Assembly (NCBI GenBank): GCA_947177845.1
Contig: CAMWVZ010000009.1
Coordinates: 1 to 17,785 of the forward strand
Length of the DNA: 17,785 nucleotides
Origin: an uncultured Bacteroidales bacterium
GTDB lineage: Bacteria; Bacteroidota; Bacteroidia; Bacteroidales; P3
Direction: 5' to 3'
The stretch's first letter is position 1. Every line of letters starts with the position of its first letter. A program made the translations under genes and the position numbers. The notes under the pieces are model-generated. The model did no database searches. It was given only the letters and a program-made list of their open reading frames with translations, and was not told where the DNA came from. Positions 7,665 through 15,375 of this stretch are shown in pieces.

Positions 7665-8027
7665 ATGGAAGAATTCAGGGGTAAGGAACGCGAAAAGGAG
7701 GAAGTTTATTCCAAGGCTGTGAAAGCCGGCAAGCGCACCTACTTTATGGATGTGAAAGAGACCAAATCGGGCGAGCGTTATCTGACTATCACCGAGAGCA
7801 AACGTCTCTTCGACGAGAACCTCAACAAGTTCGTCTACGACAAGCATAAAATTTTCCTCTACAAGGAAGACTTCGACAACTTCGTAGAAGGCTTGCAAAC
7901 GGCTATCCGCTTCATCCAGACCGGTGTGGCCCCCGTGGAAGAAGACACGCTTTCGGGCGACAGCTTCGGCACGAGCGGCGGTTTCTCGGCGCAGGACGAT
8001 ATGGAATTTGAAAACTTGGGCAAGTAA
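7665..8027 (+). CDS. PUR family DNA/RNA-binding protein (DUF3276)
   Basis: A small 120-residue protein of the DUF3276 family, the bacterial relative of eukaryotic PUR-alpha, known as single-stranded nucleic-acid-binding proteins in Bacteroidota and spirochaetes. A single PUR repeat spans about 12-86 (EVYSKAVKAGKRTYFMDV, then GERYLTITESKR, then HKIFLYKEDFDNFVEGL), the beta-beta-beta-beta-alpha pattern of a PUR repeat. An acidic, Gly/Ser-containing tail follows (91-120), similar to the disordered tails common on single-stranded nucleic-acid-binding proteins. One repeat is enough because the bacterial forms dimerise. It has its own probable promoter and terminator, so it appears to be a single-gene transcript. 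Its specific target in the cell is not evident from context. Confidence 0.88.
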   Translation: MEEFRGKEREKEEVYSKAVKAGKRTYFMDVKETKSGERYLTITESKRLFDENLNKFVYDKHKIFLYKEDFDNFVEGLQTAIRFIQTGVAPVEEDTLSGDSFGTSGGFSAQDDMEFENLGK

Positions 8028-8049
8028 CAGGCTTGTTCCGTCTTTTCAC

Positions 8050-8070
8050 AGGGGGCTCCGCAAGCCCCCT
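8050..8070 (+). terminator. Intrinsic-type terminator after the PUR gene
   Basis: AGGGGGCT (8050-8057) pairs perfectly with AGCCCCCT (8063-8070) around the loop CCGCA. The 8-bp, nearly all-GC stem lies 22 nt after the stop codon and is followed by TT then AGCG, so the T-tract is short. It separates the PUR gene from parA. Confidence 0.75.
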
Positions 8071-8116
8071 TTAGCGTATTGAATTAAGGCATAACGAAAA
8101 AAGATTTCCGAACACA

Positions 8117-8896
8117 ATGGGAAAGGTTATTTCGATTACAAATCAAAAAGGCGGCGTGGGTAAAACCACCACAGCCGTGAACCTCAGCGCGGCCATGGCG
8201 GTGTTGGAGAAGAAGGTGTTGCTGATAGACGCCGACCCGCAGGCCAACGCCACATCGGGTGTGGGATTCGATTCGGAAACCGTGAGCGGACACAGCATCT
8301 ACGAATGTCTGTTGGGAGATGTGGAACCCGATGCCTGCATCAAATCCACCTCTTTCAAGAATCTCGATTTGATTCCCTCGCATGTGGACTTGGTGGGCGC
8401 CGAACTGGAAATGGTTTCCATTCCCGACCGCAATCAGGTGCTGCGGAACAAATTGCAGGAAATCCGCAATCGCTACGACTATATCTTCATCGACTGCGCT
8501 CCCTCGCTGGGCATCATCACCACCAACGCCCTCACCGCTTCCGATTCGGTGATTATTCCCGTGCAATGCCAATACTATGCGTTGGAAGGGCTTTCCAAGC
8601 TCCTCAACACCATCCGCATTGTGCAGAGCCGTTTCAATCCCGACCTCGAACTGGAGGGTATCTTGTTGACGATGTATGATGTGCGCACCAGCCTCTCCAA
8701 ACAAGTGGTGGAGGACGTGCGCAAGAACTTCCAGCAGTTGATGTTCAATACCCTCATCCACAGCAACACCAAATTGGCCGAAGCCCCCAGCTACGGCGTA
8801 CCTATTCTGGAATACGACATCAATTCGACCGGTGCTATCAACTATCTCAATCTCTGCAAGGAAATCCTGCAAAGAGATTCGGTCGAGAAACATTAA
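8117..8896 (+). CDS. parA: Chromosome partitioning ATPase ParA (Soj)
   Basis: ParA/Soj is a deviant-Walker ATPase that binds DNA as an ATP dimer and, with ParB on parS, moves the replication origin region. At 259 residues it is the short chromosomal type with no N-terminal HTH extension. The deviant Walker A is KGGVGKTT (11-18) with signature K11 and catalytic K16. Walker A' is LLIDADPQAN (35-44) with D38 and D40, and Walker B is YIFIDCAPSLG. The ALEGLSKLLNTI region and the C-terminal EAPSYGVPILEYD are typical of Soj. No signal peptide or membrane segment is present. It is followed after 12 nt by parB, so they form an operon. No convincing -7 element was found in its 89-nt leader apart from the terminator of the previous gene. 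Confidence 0.96.
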   Translation: MGKVISITNQKGGVGKTTTAVNLSAAMAVLEKKVLLIDADPQANATSGVGFDSETVSGHSIYECLLGDVEPDACIKSTSFKNLDLIPSHVDLVGAELEMVSIPDRNQVLRNKLQEIRNRYDYIFIDCAPSLGIITTNALTASDSVIIPVQCQYYALEGLSKLLNTIRIVQSRFNPDLELEGILLTMYDVRTSLSKQVVEDVRKNFQQLMFNTLIHSNTKLAEAPSYGVPILEYDINSTGAINYLNLCKEILQRDSVEKH

Positions 8897-8908
8897 AAAG
8901 AGAACGAC

Positions 8909-9835
8909 ATGACATCAAAAAGACCGGCTTTGGGACGCGGATTATCGGCATTGATGGGCGAAATCCCGGTGAAGAAAGATGCCGAATCCCGCACCCCTGT
9001 CGATATGACCGATAGCGTTATAGGGGCGATTGCCGCCATTCCCGTGGAACTCATCGAGGCCAACCCCTACCAGCCCCGCAAGCAGTTCAGCAAGGAAAGT
9101 CTGGAGGAGTTGAGCCAGTCTATCCGCACCAACGGCGTGATTTCTCCCATCACCGTGCGCAAGATAGGCAAGAAATATCAGTTGATTTCGGGCGAACGCC
9201 GTCTGCGTGCCTCCAAACTGGCGGGGCTGAAGGAAATTCCCGCCTACATCCGCATGGCCACCGACAACGAATCGCTCGAAATGGCCTTGATTGAGAATAT
9301 CCAACGCGAAGACCTCAATGCCATTGATGTGGCGCTTTCCTATCAGGCCTTGATTGACGCCTGCCACTACAATCAGGAGCAGTTGGCCGAGCGCGTGGGC
9401 AAGGGCCGCAGTACGGTGGCCAACTTCCTGCGTCTGCTCAAACTGCCCGCCGACATTCAGCTCTATCTCAAGGATAATAAGCTCAGCATGGGGCATGCCC
9501 GTTGTCTGGCCGGTGTGGCGGACGAGGAGAAGCAGCTCCGTCTGGCGCGCAATATCATCGAAAACGGTCTTTCGGTGCGGCAGTTGGAGGATCTGATTCG
9601 CCAAACCGATACCCCTGCCGAGAAAACCGATGCCAAACCCGCCAAAACGGGCAAGACCCCGGCACAGGATGCCGAGCTTCCCGATTGGTGCGTGGCGGCG
9701 CGCAACCGTCTGGCCGAGCGGCTCAACACGCCTATTGTGGTGAAGCCCAAGAAAAACGGCAAGGGCAGTTTGATTATCGACTATGCCTCGGACGAGGTTC
9801 TGCAAAAGATTTTTGACGCATTGAATGGAAAGTAA
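8909..9835 (+). CDS. parB: Chromosome partitioning CTPase/DNA-binding protein ParB
   Basis: ParB (Spo0J) loads on parS, binds CTP and slides as a clamp, recruiting SMC and activating ParA. The 308 residues show the expected order: the N-terminal ParA-contact peptide RPALGRGLSALM (5-16); the CTP-binding ParB/Srx domain with NPYQPRK (52-58), GERRLRA (95-101) and ENIQREDLNAID (129-140); a helix-turn-helix (NQEQLAERVGKGRSTVANFLRLLKLP, 155-180) for parS; a Pro/Lys/Ala-rich linker (about 222-246); and a C-terminal dimerisation domain ending in the amphipathic DEVLQKIFDALN. It starts 12 nt after parA. Its last 11 nt overlap the start of the DUF5683 gene, implying coupled translation. No canonical parS site lies in this window. 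Confidence 0.96.
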   Translation: MTSKRPALGRGLSALMGEIPVKKDAESRTPVDMTDSVIGAIAAIPVELIEANPYQPRKQFSKESLEELSQSIRTNGVISPITVRKIGKKYQLISGERRLRASKLAGLKEIPAYIRMATDNESLEMALIENIQREDLNAIDVALSYQALIDACHYNQEQLAERVGKGRSTVANFLRLLKLPADIQLYLKDNKLSMGHARCLAGVADEEKQLRLARNIIENGLSVRQLEDLIRQTDTPAEKTDAKPAKTGKTPAQDAELPDWCVAARNRLAERLNTPIVVKPKKNGKGSLIIDYASDEVLQKIFDALNGK

Positions 9836-10604
9836 GCGAAGTCTTTTCTTTCTCTTTTCTGTGTTCTTCACCTTTGCGTTCGCAGGGGAAGTGCGGGGGC
9901 AGTTCACACCCTCTCCCGAACCTGCCGAACCCGTTTTCTATGCCTCGAACGACCTTTCCTCCGTATCTCTTATCCCTGTCGATTTCAGAGAAATAGACCT
10001 TATGGAGGAAGGGTTTTCGCAAATGACCGGCCCCAAGAGGAAAGACAGTGTCCGCTACGAAGCCTCCCCCGGTGTCGACCTCAAGTCGCTCACTTTCCGA
10101 CAACGCAATTCCGGCGCGTTCAAGCGTAGGAAGAAGGGCGGGCTGAAAGACCCCGGCATGGCCATTCTCTGCTCGGCCGTGGTGCCGGGTTTGGGGCAGA
10201 TTTACAACGGACAATGGTATAAAACGCCTGTCTTATACGCGGGCGTGGGCGTTTTGGCCTATTTCACCGACGATTTTCTCAAACAACGCAACCTCTATCA
10301 GCATGAACTGCGCGCCCGCACCGACAGCACGGGCAACCTCAACGCTTCGTTGGCGGGTTATAGTTTCGATGAAATCCTGCAACTGCGCAATCACTACGAA
10401 CAATATTTCGAACTGTGTCTGATTATCGCCGGGGCGGTGTATCTGCTCAACCTTATGGACGCGGGCGTCTACGCGCATCTGTCGTCGTTCAACGTCACCC
10501 CCAACCTCGCCCTTTCCGTGAAACCCTACGCCAACACTTGCTATAACTACAGAAATCATTTTCCTTTGGACGCCGGGGTAAAACTTTGTTTCACGTTGAA
10601 ATAA
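9825..10604 (+). CDS. DUF5683 domain membrane protein, next to parB
   Basis: A 259-residue envelope protein of the DUF5683 family, commonly found directly after parB in Bacteroidota; its function is unknown. Residues 1-20 (FFLFSVFFTFAFA) form a signal peptide or N-terminal anchor. A low-complexity Pro/Ser stretch (28-40) and a basic patch (KRRKKGG, 100-106) precede the conserved core PGLGQIYNGQWYKTP (121-135), which runs into a hydrophobic segment (136-148). A second hydrophobic segment lies at 197-212. The end (ALSVKPYA...GVKLCFTLK) looks like a beta-rich tail. The ATG at 9825 overlaps the parB end by 11 nt and directly precedes the signal peptide, which supports this start. It is followed after 12 nt by dapB, so parA, parB, this gene and dapB may be one transcript. 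Confidence 0.85.
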   Translation: MESKRSLFFLFSVFFTFAFAGEVRGQFTPSPEPAEPVFYASNDLSSVSLIPVDFREIDLMEEGFSQMTGPKRKDSVRYEASPGVDLKSLTFRQRNSGAFKRRKKGGLKDPGMAILCSAVVPGLGQIYNGQWYKTPVLYAGVGVLAYFTDDFLKQRNLYQHELRARTDSTGNLNASLAGYSFDEILQLRNHYEQYFELCLIIAGAVYLLNLMDAGVYAHLSSFNVTPNLALSVKPYANTCYNYRNHFPLDAGVKLCFTLK

Positions 10605-10616
10605 TATTAATATAAG

Positions 10617-11342
10617 ATGAAAGCAAATCAATCCCTCAAAATAGCTTTGTCGGGGTATGGACGCATGGGGCACGAAGTGGAGAAGATTTCGCGCGGGAAA
10701 GGCCACGAAATCGTGTGTATTCTCAACGACGGCGAGGATTGGACGAAGCAGGCGCAGGCCTTGAAGCAGGCGCAGGTGGTGATTGATTTCTCGGAACCTT
10801 CGTGTGCGGCGGAAAATATCGGACGGTGTTTCGACCTGCATCTGCCGGTGGTGGTGGGCACCACGGGCTGGGACGCCTCGCGCGAGGCCTTGAAGACGCG
10901 TTGTCTCCGCGAGAATCAGACGTTGATAGCGGCTTCCAATTTCAGCATAGGGGTTTATCTGTTCATGGCCACGGCGAAATTTTTGGCGGAAAAGATGAAT
11001 GCGCAGCCCCAATATGCGGCGAATATCGAGGAAACGCATCATGTCCACAAGTTGGACAAGCCCAGCGGCACGGCGATTACGTTGGCGAAGGAGGTGTGCG
11101 GCGAAATGGAGCGCTATGAAGATTGGAAAAGCCTGCCGATAACCAGTTTCCGCGAGGGAGAGGTTTTCGGCATCCATACGTTGACGTTCGATTCGGATGT
11201 GGATACGGTTACGCTCCGGCACGAGGCCAAGTCGCGGCGGAGTTTCGCCTCGGGGGCCGTGCGGGCGGCCGAATGGCTTGTTTCCGCTTGCGCAGACGGA
11301 AAGAAAGGTTGGTTCGGAATGAAGGATATGATGGGTTTCTAA
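10617..11342 (+). CDS. dapB: 4-hydroxy-tetrahydrodipicolinate reductase DapB
   Basis: DapB reduces 4-hydroxy-tetrahydrodipicolinate to tetrahydrodipicolinate with NAD(P)H in the diaminopimelate/lysine pathway, supplying peptidoglycan cross-link residues. The 241 residues are a compact version (E. coli is 273). The dinucleotide-binding loop is ALSGYGRMG (10-18), followed by VVIDFSEP (54-61), VVVGTTGW (78-85), AASNFSIGVYLF (106-117) and EETHHVHKLDKPSGTA (138-153). In the last motif H141/H142 and K145 correspond to the catalytic H159/H160 and K163 of the E. coli enzyme. The expected C-terminal ASGAVRAAEWL and F-G-M-KDM end are present. It starts 12 nt after DUF5683 and is followed after 11 nt by the GH3/serine hydrolase gene, so two cell-wall-related genes are linked. 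Confidence 0.95.
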   Translation: MKANQSLKIALSGYGRMGHEVEKISRGKGHEIVCILNDGEDWTKQAQALKQAQVVIDFSEPSCAAENIGRCFDLHLPVVVGTTGWDASREALKTRCLRENQTLIAASNFSIGVYLFMATAKFLAEKMNAQPQYAANIEETHHVHKLDKPSGTAITLAKEVCGEMERYEDWKSLPITSFREGEVFGIHTLTFDSDVDTVTLRHEAKSRRSFASGAVRAAEWLVSACADGKKGWFGMKDMMGF

Positions 11343-11353
11343 CAGGGAAAGGA

Positions 11354-14300
11354 ATGAAAGCGATGTGTGCAAGAAGATTTCTTTGGTGTGTGATGATGGC
11401 GGGCTTGTTCCTGACAACGGGCAAGGCGCAGAACACGGTGCGGAACGCAACGCAAGCTTCGCAGGCCGTTCCCTACCCTGCCGAAAGCGACCTTCACACG
11501 CCCTTTCTCGACAGCATCATCAAAACATTGACGATAGAGGATATGGCCGCGCAGACCCTGATTCTGCGCAGCAAAGCCGTTCCCACGCCCGAATACATCG
11601 TTGAAATGCGCCGCCGTCTGGAAAGTCATCCCTTCGGAGGCATCTGCTTTTTCGCGGGCACCACGCCCGATATGCTCACGCTTCAGAAAGTGTATAAGGC
11701 CGCCTCGCGTCTGCCGCTGCTTTTCAGCATAGACGGAGAGTTCGGGCCGGGCATGAGGCTCACCGACCTGCGTCGCTTTCCGCGTCAGCAGACGCTCGGC
11801 GCCGTATCCGACCCGCAACTTGTCTACGAAATGGGACAGGCGGTGGGAAGACAGTGCCGTCTGTTGGGCATTCAATGGAACTTCCTGCCCGTGGTGGATG
11901 TCAACAACAACCCGCTCAATCCCGTCATAAACACCCGTTCGTTCGGCGAGACGCCCGCCGATGTGGCGCGTTTGGCCACCCTCTACCTGAAAGGGATGCA
12001 GAGCGAGGGCGTAATGGGTTCGGTGAAGCATTTTCCGGGGCACGGCGACACCAAAACCGACTCGCATCTCGCCCTCCCGCTCATTCCTCTCGACAAGGAA
12101 GTGCTGGACAGCATTCATCTCGCGCCTTTCCAAAAACTCATTCAGGAAGGGGTGGAAAGCGTCATGGTGGGACATCTCAACATTCCCGCCTACGATTCAA
12201 GCGGACTGCCCGCCAGCTTGAGTCCGCTTGTGGTGACGCGGCTTCTGCGCGAGAAATTGGGCTACCGGGGGCTGATTGTGACCGACGGGTTGGAAATGCA
12301 GGGCGTGCGCAAGGCCTTGCAGTCGTTGCCCGGCTATAGGGAGACGGGCGAAGGGGCCATCGAGGTGCAGGCGCTGCGGGCAGGTTGCGATGTGCTTCTG
12401 CTTCCGCAGAATCCCGAGGCGGCGGTGAAAGCCATCGCCCATGCGGTAAAGACGGGGAAACTGCCCCGCGAGAGGCTCGAAAACGCCTGCCGCCGCATTC
12501 TCTACTATAAGTTCTACCCGGCTTTCGCCGCCGACTACAAGCGTTTTCCGCGTGCGGAAACCTTGCGCAACCTGCCCCGCTTTATCGAGGATTCGCTCAA
12601 CGGTGCCGCCACGCAATCCTTGCAGCAGGATATCTACGACCATGCCGTGACGGTGATGGACAATATCGGGGATGTGCTGCCGCTTTCGCCCACCGTCGCC
12701 CCCCGCAAGATTGCCCTGCATATAGGCACGGGAAAGGCCGATGCGTTCTCCCAAGCCTTGGCCGAGTTCGATCCTTCCCTCGAACAACTCTACCTCGACA
12801 AGAATTTCGACTACGGCGCGGTGGCTTCCGGCTCCTTGCTCAACCGCTTCAAGGACAAGGATCTCATTCTGCTCTCTATTACTAATACAAATTACAATCC
12901 GAATAAAAAATACGGTATCACCGAACAGACGCTGCGCCTCTGCAAAGCCTTGCAGGACGTGCAGGTGCCGGTGGTGCTCTGCGTTTTCGCCTCGCCCTAC
13001 GCCCTGCTGTCGTTCTACGATATGCCGCATATTTCGGCGGCCGTGTGCGGCTATCAGGATGTGGACGAAAGCAAGCGTGCCTGCGCGCGGATACTCTACG
13101 GCGCCCTGCCCGCCACGGGGCATCTTCCCGTGAGTGTGGCCCGATACTGGCCGGCGGGTTTCGGCATCTCCACTTCCGCGTGGATACTCGATTTCGACCC
13201 CACCTATCAGGAGTCGGGGCTTCCGGCCGAAACCCGCCGGCGCATCGACTCTCTGGCGACAACGGGGCTGGAACAGAAAGCCTACCCCGGCTGTCAGATT
13301 CTGATTGCCAAGAAAGGGAAAGTGGTCTACGACCAATGTTTCGGCACCGCCACCTACGACTCGCTCTCCCCCGCCGTGCAGCCCAACAGCCTCTACGACT
13401 TGGCTTCGCTCACCAAAATCCTGGCCACCACCTTGGCCTATATGCGCTTGTCGGAGAACGGCGAGATTTCGCTCGACGAACCGATACGCAACTATCTTCC
13501 GCGCTTGGGGCAGACCAACAAGAAATACATCACGTTCCGACAGGCCTTGACGCATCAGGCGGGGCTGAAAGCTTTCATTCCCTATGTGGAACCCGACCTG
13601 ATGCACAACGGGAAACCGCTCTTCGACAGCGTCTATTCTTCGAACTACCCTCTGCAGGTGGCCGACCGTCTCTTTCTCATCAAGGACTACGACAAGGAAA
13701 TCCGCAAGCGCATCGACGAAACGCCCGTCAATCCGCGGCGCCCGTATGTATACAGCGACCTCGGTTTCTACTACCTGAACGAAGCCTTGCAGAAAATCAC
13801 CGACACATCTTTAGACGGCTTTGTGGAACGGGAGTTCTACGCACCTTTGGGATTGAAGACCTTGGGCTTCCGTCCGCTCAACCGTTTCCCGCTCTATCAG
13901 ATTATGCCCACCGAAAACGATACGCTTGTGCGCAAACGTCAGATACGGGGCTATGTGCACGACCCCTTGGCGGCTTTCTCGAATGGTGTGGCGGGCTCGG
14001 CGGGTCTGTTCGGATGCAGCCGCGACGTGGCGGTGATAGGACAGATGCTGTTGCAGAACGGCTTTTACGGCGGTATTCAATTCTTCGACTCCGCAACGGT
14101 CAAGACTTTCACTTCCTGTCATTTCTCGCAGGCCGACAACCGCAGGGGCGGAGGTTTCGACAAACCGCCCTTCAAGAAAGACGACCCCTCGCCCACCTGT
14201 GTTTCCGCCTCGCCCGAGAGTTTCGGTCACAGCGGCTTCACGGGCACCTATCTGTGGGTAGACCCCGCCCGCGATTTGGTATACGTGTTCCTTTCCAACC

Positions 14301-14383
14301 GCGTCTATCCCGATTCGCACAACAAGAAGCTGAACGCCTTGGGCATCCGCACCGCCATTCTGGAATTGCTCTGCGAAGAATAA
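11354..14383 (+). CDS. Secreted NagZ-like GH3 beta-N-acetylglucosaminidase fused to a beta-lactamase-fold serine hydrolase
   Basis: A 1009-residue exported protein. The start at 11354 is chosen because it directly gives a signal peptide (RRFLWCVMMAGLFLTTGKA, cut after A25); the frame itself is open further upstream, inside dapB. Residues about 45-390 are a GH3 domain with the NagZ signature KHFPGHGDTKTDSH (225-238), where D236 and H238 form the acid/base dyad typical of N-acetylglucosaminidases, and VTDGLEM with nucleophile D311. A GH3 C-terminal-like region follows (about 425-590). Residues about 620-1009 are a penicillin-binding/beta-lactamase fold: SLTK (S685, K688), YSD (Y800-D802) and HSG (959-961). 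The YSD form is more common in esterases, amidases and D-aminopeptidase-like members than in true beta-lactamases. Its likely role is periplasmic trimming of peptidoglycan fragments: glycan by the first half, peptide or ester by the second. Such fusions are known in Bacteroidota. It follows dapB by 11 nt. Confidence 0.9.
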   Translation: MKAMCARRFLWCVMMAGLFLTTGKAQNTVRNATQASQAVPYPAESDLHTPFLDSIIKTLTIEDMAAQTLILRSKAVPTPEYIVEMRRRLESHPFGGICFFAGTTPDMLTLQKVYKAASRLPLLFSIDGEFGPGMRLTDLRRFPRQQTLGAVSDPQLVYEMGQAVGRQCRLLGIQWNFLPVVDVNNNPLNPVINTRSFGETPADVARLATLYLKGMQSEGVMGSVKHFPGHGDTKTDSHLALPLIPLDKEVLDSIHLAPFQKLIQEGVESVMVGHLNIPAYDSSGLPASLSPLVVTRLLREKLGYRGLIVTDGLEMQGVRKALQSLPGYRETGEGAIEVQALRAGCDVLLLPQNPEAAVKAIAHAVKTGKLPRERLENACRRILYYKFYPAFAADYKRFPRAETLRNLPRFIEDSLNGAATQSLQQDIYDHAVTVMDNIGDVLPLSPTVAPRKIALHIGTGKADAFSQALAEFDPSLEQLYLDKNFDYGAVASGSLLNRFKDKDLILLSITNTNYNPNKKYGITEQTLRLCKALQDVQVPVVLCVFASPYALLSFYDMPHISAAVCGYQDVDESKRACARILYGALPATGHLPVSVARYWPAGFGISTSAWILDFDPTYQESGLPAETRRRIDSLATTGLEQKAYPGCQILIAKKGKVVYDQCFGTATYDSLSPAVQPNSLYDLASLTKILATTLAYMRLSENGEISLDEPIRNYLPRLGQTNKKYITFRQALTHQAGLKAFIPYVEPDLMHNGKPLFDSVYSSNYPLQVADRLFLIKDYDKEIRKRIDETPVNPRRPYVYSDLGFYYLNEALQKITDTSLDGFVEREFYAPLGLKTLGFRPLNRFPLYQIMPTENDTLVRKRQIRGYVHDPLAAFSNGVAGSAGLFGCSRDVAVIGQMLLQNGFYGGIQFFDSATVKTFTSCHFSQADNRRGGGFDKPPFKKDDPSPTCVSASPESFGHSGFTGTYLWVDPARDLVYVFLSNRVYPDSHNKKLNALGIRTAILELLCEE

Positions 14384-14398
14384 ATATTCGTATCTTTG
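14366..14398 (+). promoter_or_regulatory. Probable promoter for pdxS-pdxT
   Basis: TATCTTTG (14391-14398) is an exact TAnnTTTG -7 element located 70 nt before the pdxS ATG. TTG at 14366-14368, inside the last codons of the GH3 gene, lies 22 bp upstream and could be the -33 element. The transcript would start around 14403-14408, just before the leader hairpin. Confidence 0.55.
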
Positions 14399-14408
14399 CC
14401 TACGCCTG

Positions 14409-14429
14409 CGGTAAAGGCTTTATTTACCG
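14409..14429 (+). promoter_or_regulatory. Leader hairpin upstream of pdxS
   Basis: CGGTAAA (14409-14415) pairs with TTTACCG (14423-14429) around the loop GGCTTTA. It lies at or just after the expected transcript start and 40 nt before the ATG. A weaker palindrome, GTTTAT-AA-ATAAAC, follows at 14434-14447. The first hairpin could end transcription of the upstream gene, stabilise the pdxS mRNA 5' end, or be a minor regulatory structure. It is far too short to be a riboswitch. Confidence 0.4.
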
Positions 14430-14468
14430 ACAGGTTTATAAATAAACATCAAAAAATTAAACACAGGT

Positions 14469-15359
14469 ATGAAAAATACAAAAGCGAACGATTGGCAGGT
14501 GAAGGTGGGATTGGCCGAAATGTTGAAGAACGGGGTGATTATGGACGTGACCGACGTGGAACAGGCCAAGATTGCCGAGGATGCCGGCGCCATAGCCGTA
14601 ATGGCTTTGGAGCGTGTGCCTTCCGATATCCGCAAACAGGGCGGTGTGGCTCGCATGAGCGACCCGAAGATGATTAAGGAAATCAAGAAAGCGGTGAGCA
14701 TTCCCGTCATGGCCAAATGCCGCATCGGACACTTCGCCGAAGCGCAGATTCTGCAAGCCTTGGGCATCGACTTCATCGACGAAAGCGAGGTGCTCACGCC
14801 CGCCGACGAAGAATTCCACATTCATAAACACGCTTTTAAGATTCCGTTTGTGTGCGGTTGCCGCAATTTGGGCGAAGCCTTGCGCCGTATAGGCGAAGGG
14901 GCCGCGATGATGCGTACCAAGGGCGAGGCCGGAACGGGGAATATCGTGGAGGCGGTCCGCCATATGCGCGCCTTGATGAACGGCATTCACCGTCTGCAAG
15001 GTTGCAGCAAGGAAGAGTTGATGACCGAAGCCAAGAACCTCGGTGCGCCCTACGATTTGGTATGCTACGTGGCCGAACACGGAAAACTGCCCGTGCCCAA
15101 TTTCTCCGCCGGTGGCGTGGCTACGCCCGCCGATGCGGCCTTGATGCGTCAGTTGGGGGCCGAATCGGTATTCGTTGGCTCGGGCATCTTCAAATCGTCC
15201 AACCCCAAGAAAGTGGCCAAGGCGATTGTGGAAGCCACCACGCATTACGACAACCCCGACAAATTGGCCAAATTGAGCGAGAACTTAGGCGAGCCCATGC
15301 ACGGCATCGATGTCCGTCAGTTGGGCGAAAACGAACTCTTTGCAGGAAGAGGCTGGTAA
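14469..15359 (+). CDS. pdxS: Pyridoxal 5'-phosphate synthase lyase subunit PdxS
   Basis: PdxS condenses ribose 5-phosphate, glyceraldehyde 3-phosphate and ammonia to PLP in the deoxyxylulose-independent pathway. It forms a (beta/alpha)8 dodecamer fed by PdxT. The 296 residues match the family length. Highly conserved blocks are present: NGVIMDVTDVEQAKIAEDAGA (21-41) with D26, ALERVPSDIR, IPVMAKCRIGHF (78-89) with K83 for the first Schiff base, DFIDESEVLTPAD (101-113), RTKGEAGTGN (149-158) with K151, the swinging-arm lysine, and the phosphate site around FSAGGVATPADAALM. The C-terminal region ends normally. It has its own promoter and leader after the GH3 gene and is followed after 16 nt by pdxT, as is usual for this enzyme pair. 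Confidence 0.98.
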   Translation: MKNTKANDWQVKVGLAEMLKNGVIMDVTDVEQAKIAEDAGAIAVMALERVPSDIRKQGGVARMSDPKMIKEIKKAVSIPVMAKCRIGHFAEAQILQALGIDFIDESEVLTPADEEFHIHKHAFKIPFVCGCRNLGEALRRIGEGAAMMRTKGEAGTGNIVEAVRHMRALMNGIHRLQGCSKEELMTEAKNLGAPYDLVCYVAEHGKLPVPNFSAGGVATPADAALMRQLGAESVFVGSGIFKSSNPKKVAKAIVEATTHYDNPDKLAKLSENLGEPMHGIDVRQLGENELFAGRGW

Positions 15360-15375
15360 GGCATAGGGAGTATAG

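Noticed and set aside
11123..11353. Upstream extension of the GH3/serine hydrolase frame into dapB
   Set aside because: The extension is a shifted reading of dapB and would bury the signal peptide. The ATG at 11354 gives a proper signal peptide and normal spacing.
12197..13606. 469-codon minus-strand frame opposite the GH3/serine hydrolase gene
   Set aside because: Same cause: shadow of a GC-rich gene with clear motifs in the plus frame. No leader, promoter or domain supports it.
13045..14445. 466-codon plus-strand frame overlapping the end of the GH3/serine hydrolase gene
   Set aside because: It overlaps the SLTK, YSD and HSG motifs in another frame, and its translation is Arg/Pro-rich low-quality sequence typical of a frame-shifted shadow.
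14399..14468. Possible riboswitch upstream of pdxS
   Set aside because: The leader is only about 60 nt, with one 7-bp hairpin and one weak palindrome; no known riboswitch core can be fitted.
14396..14677. Small open frame covering the pdxS leader and start
   Set aside because: It reads through the leader hairpin and overlaps pdxS in another frame with no conserved features.
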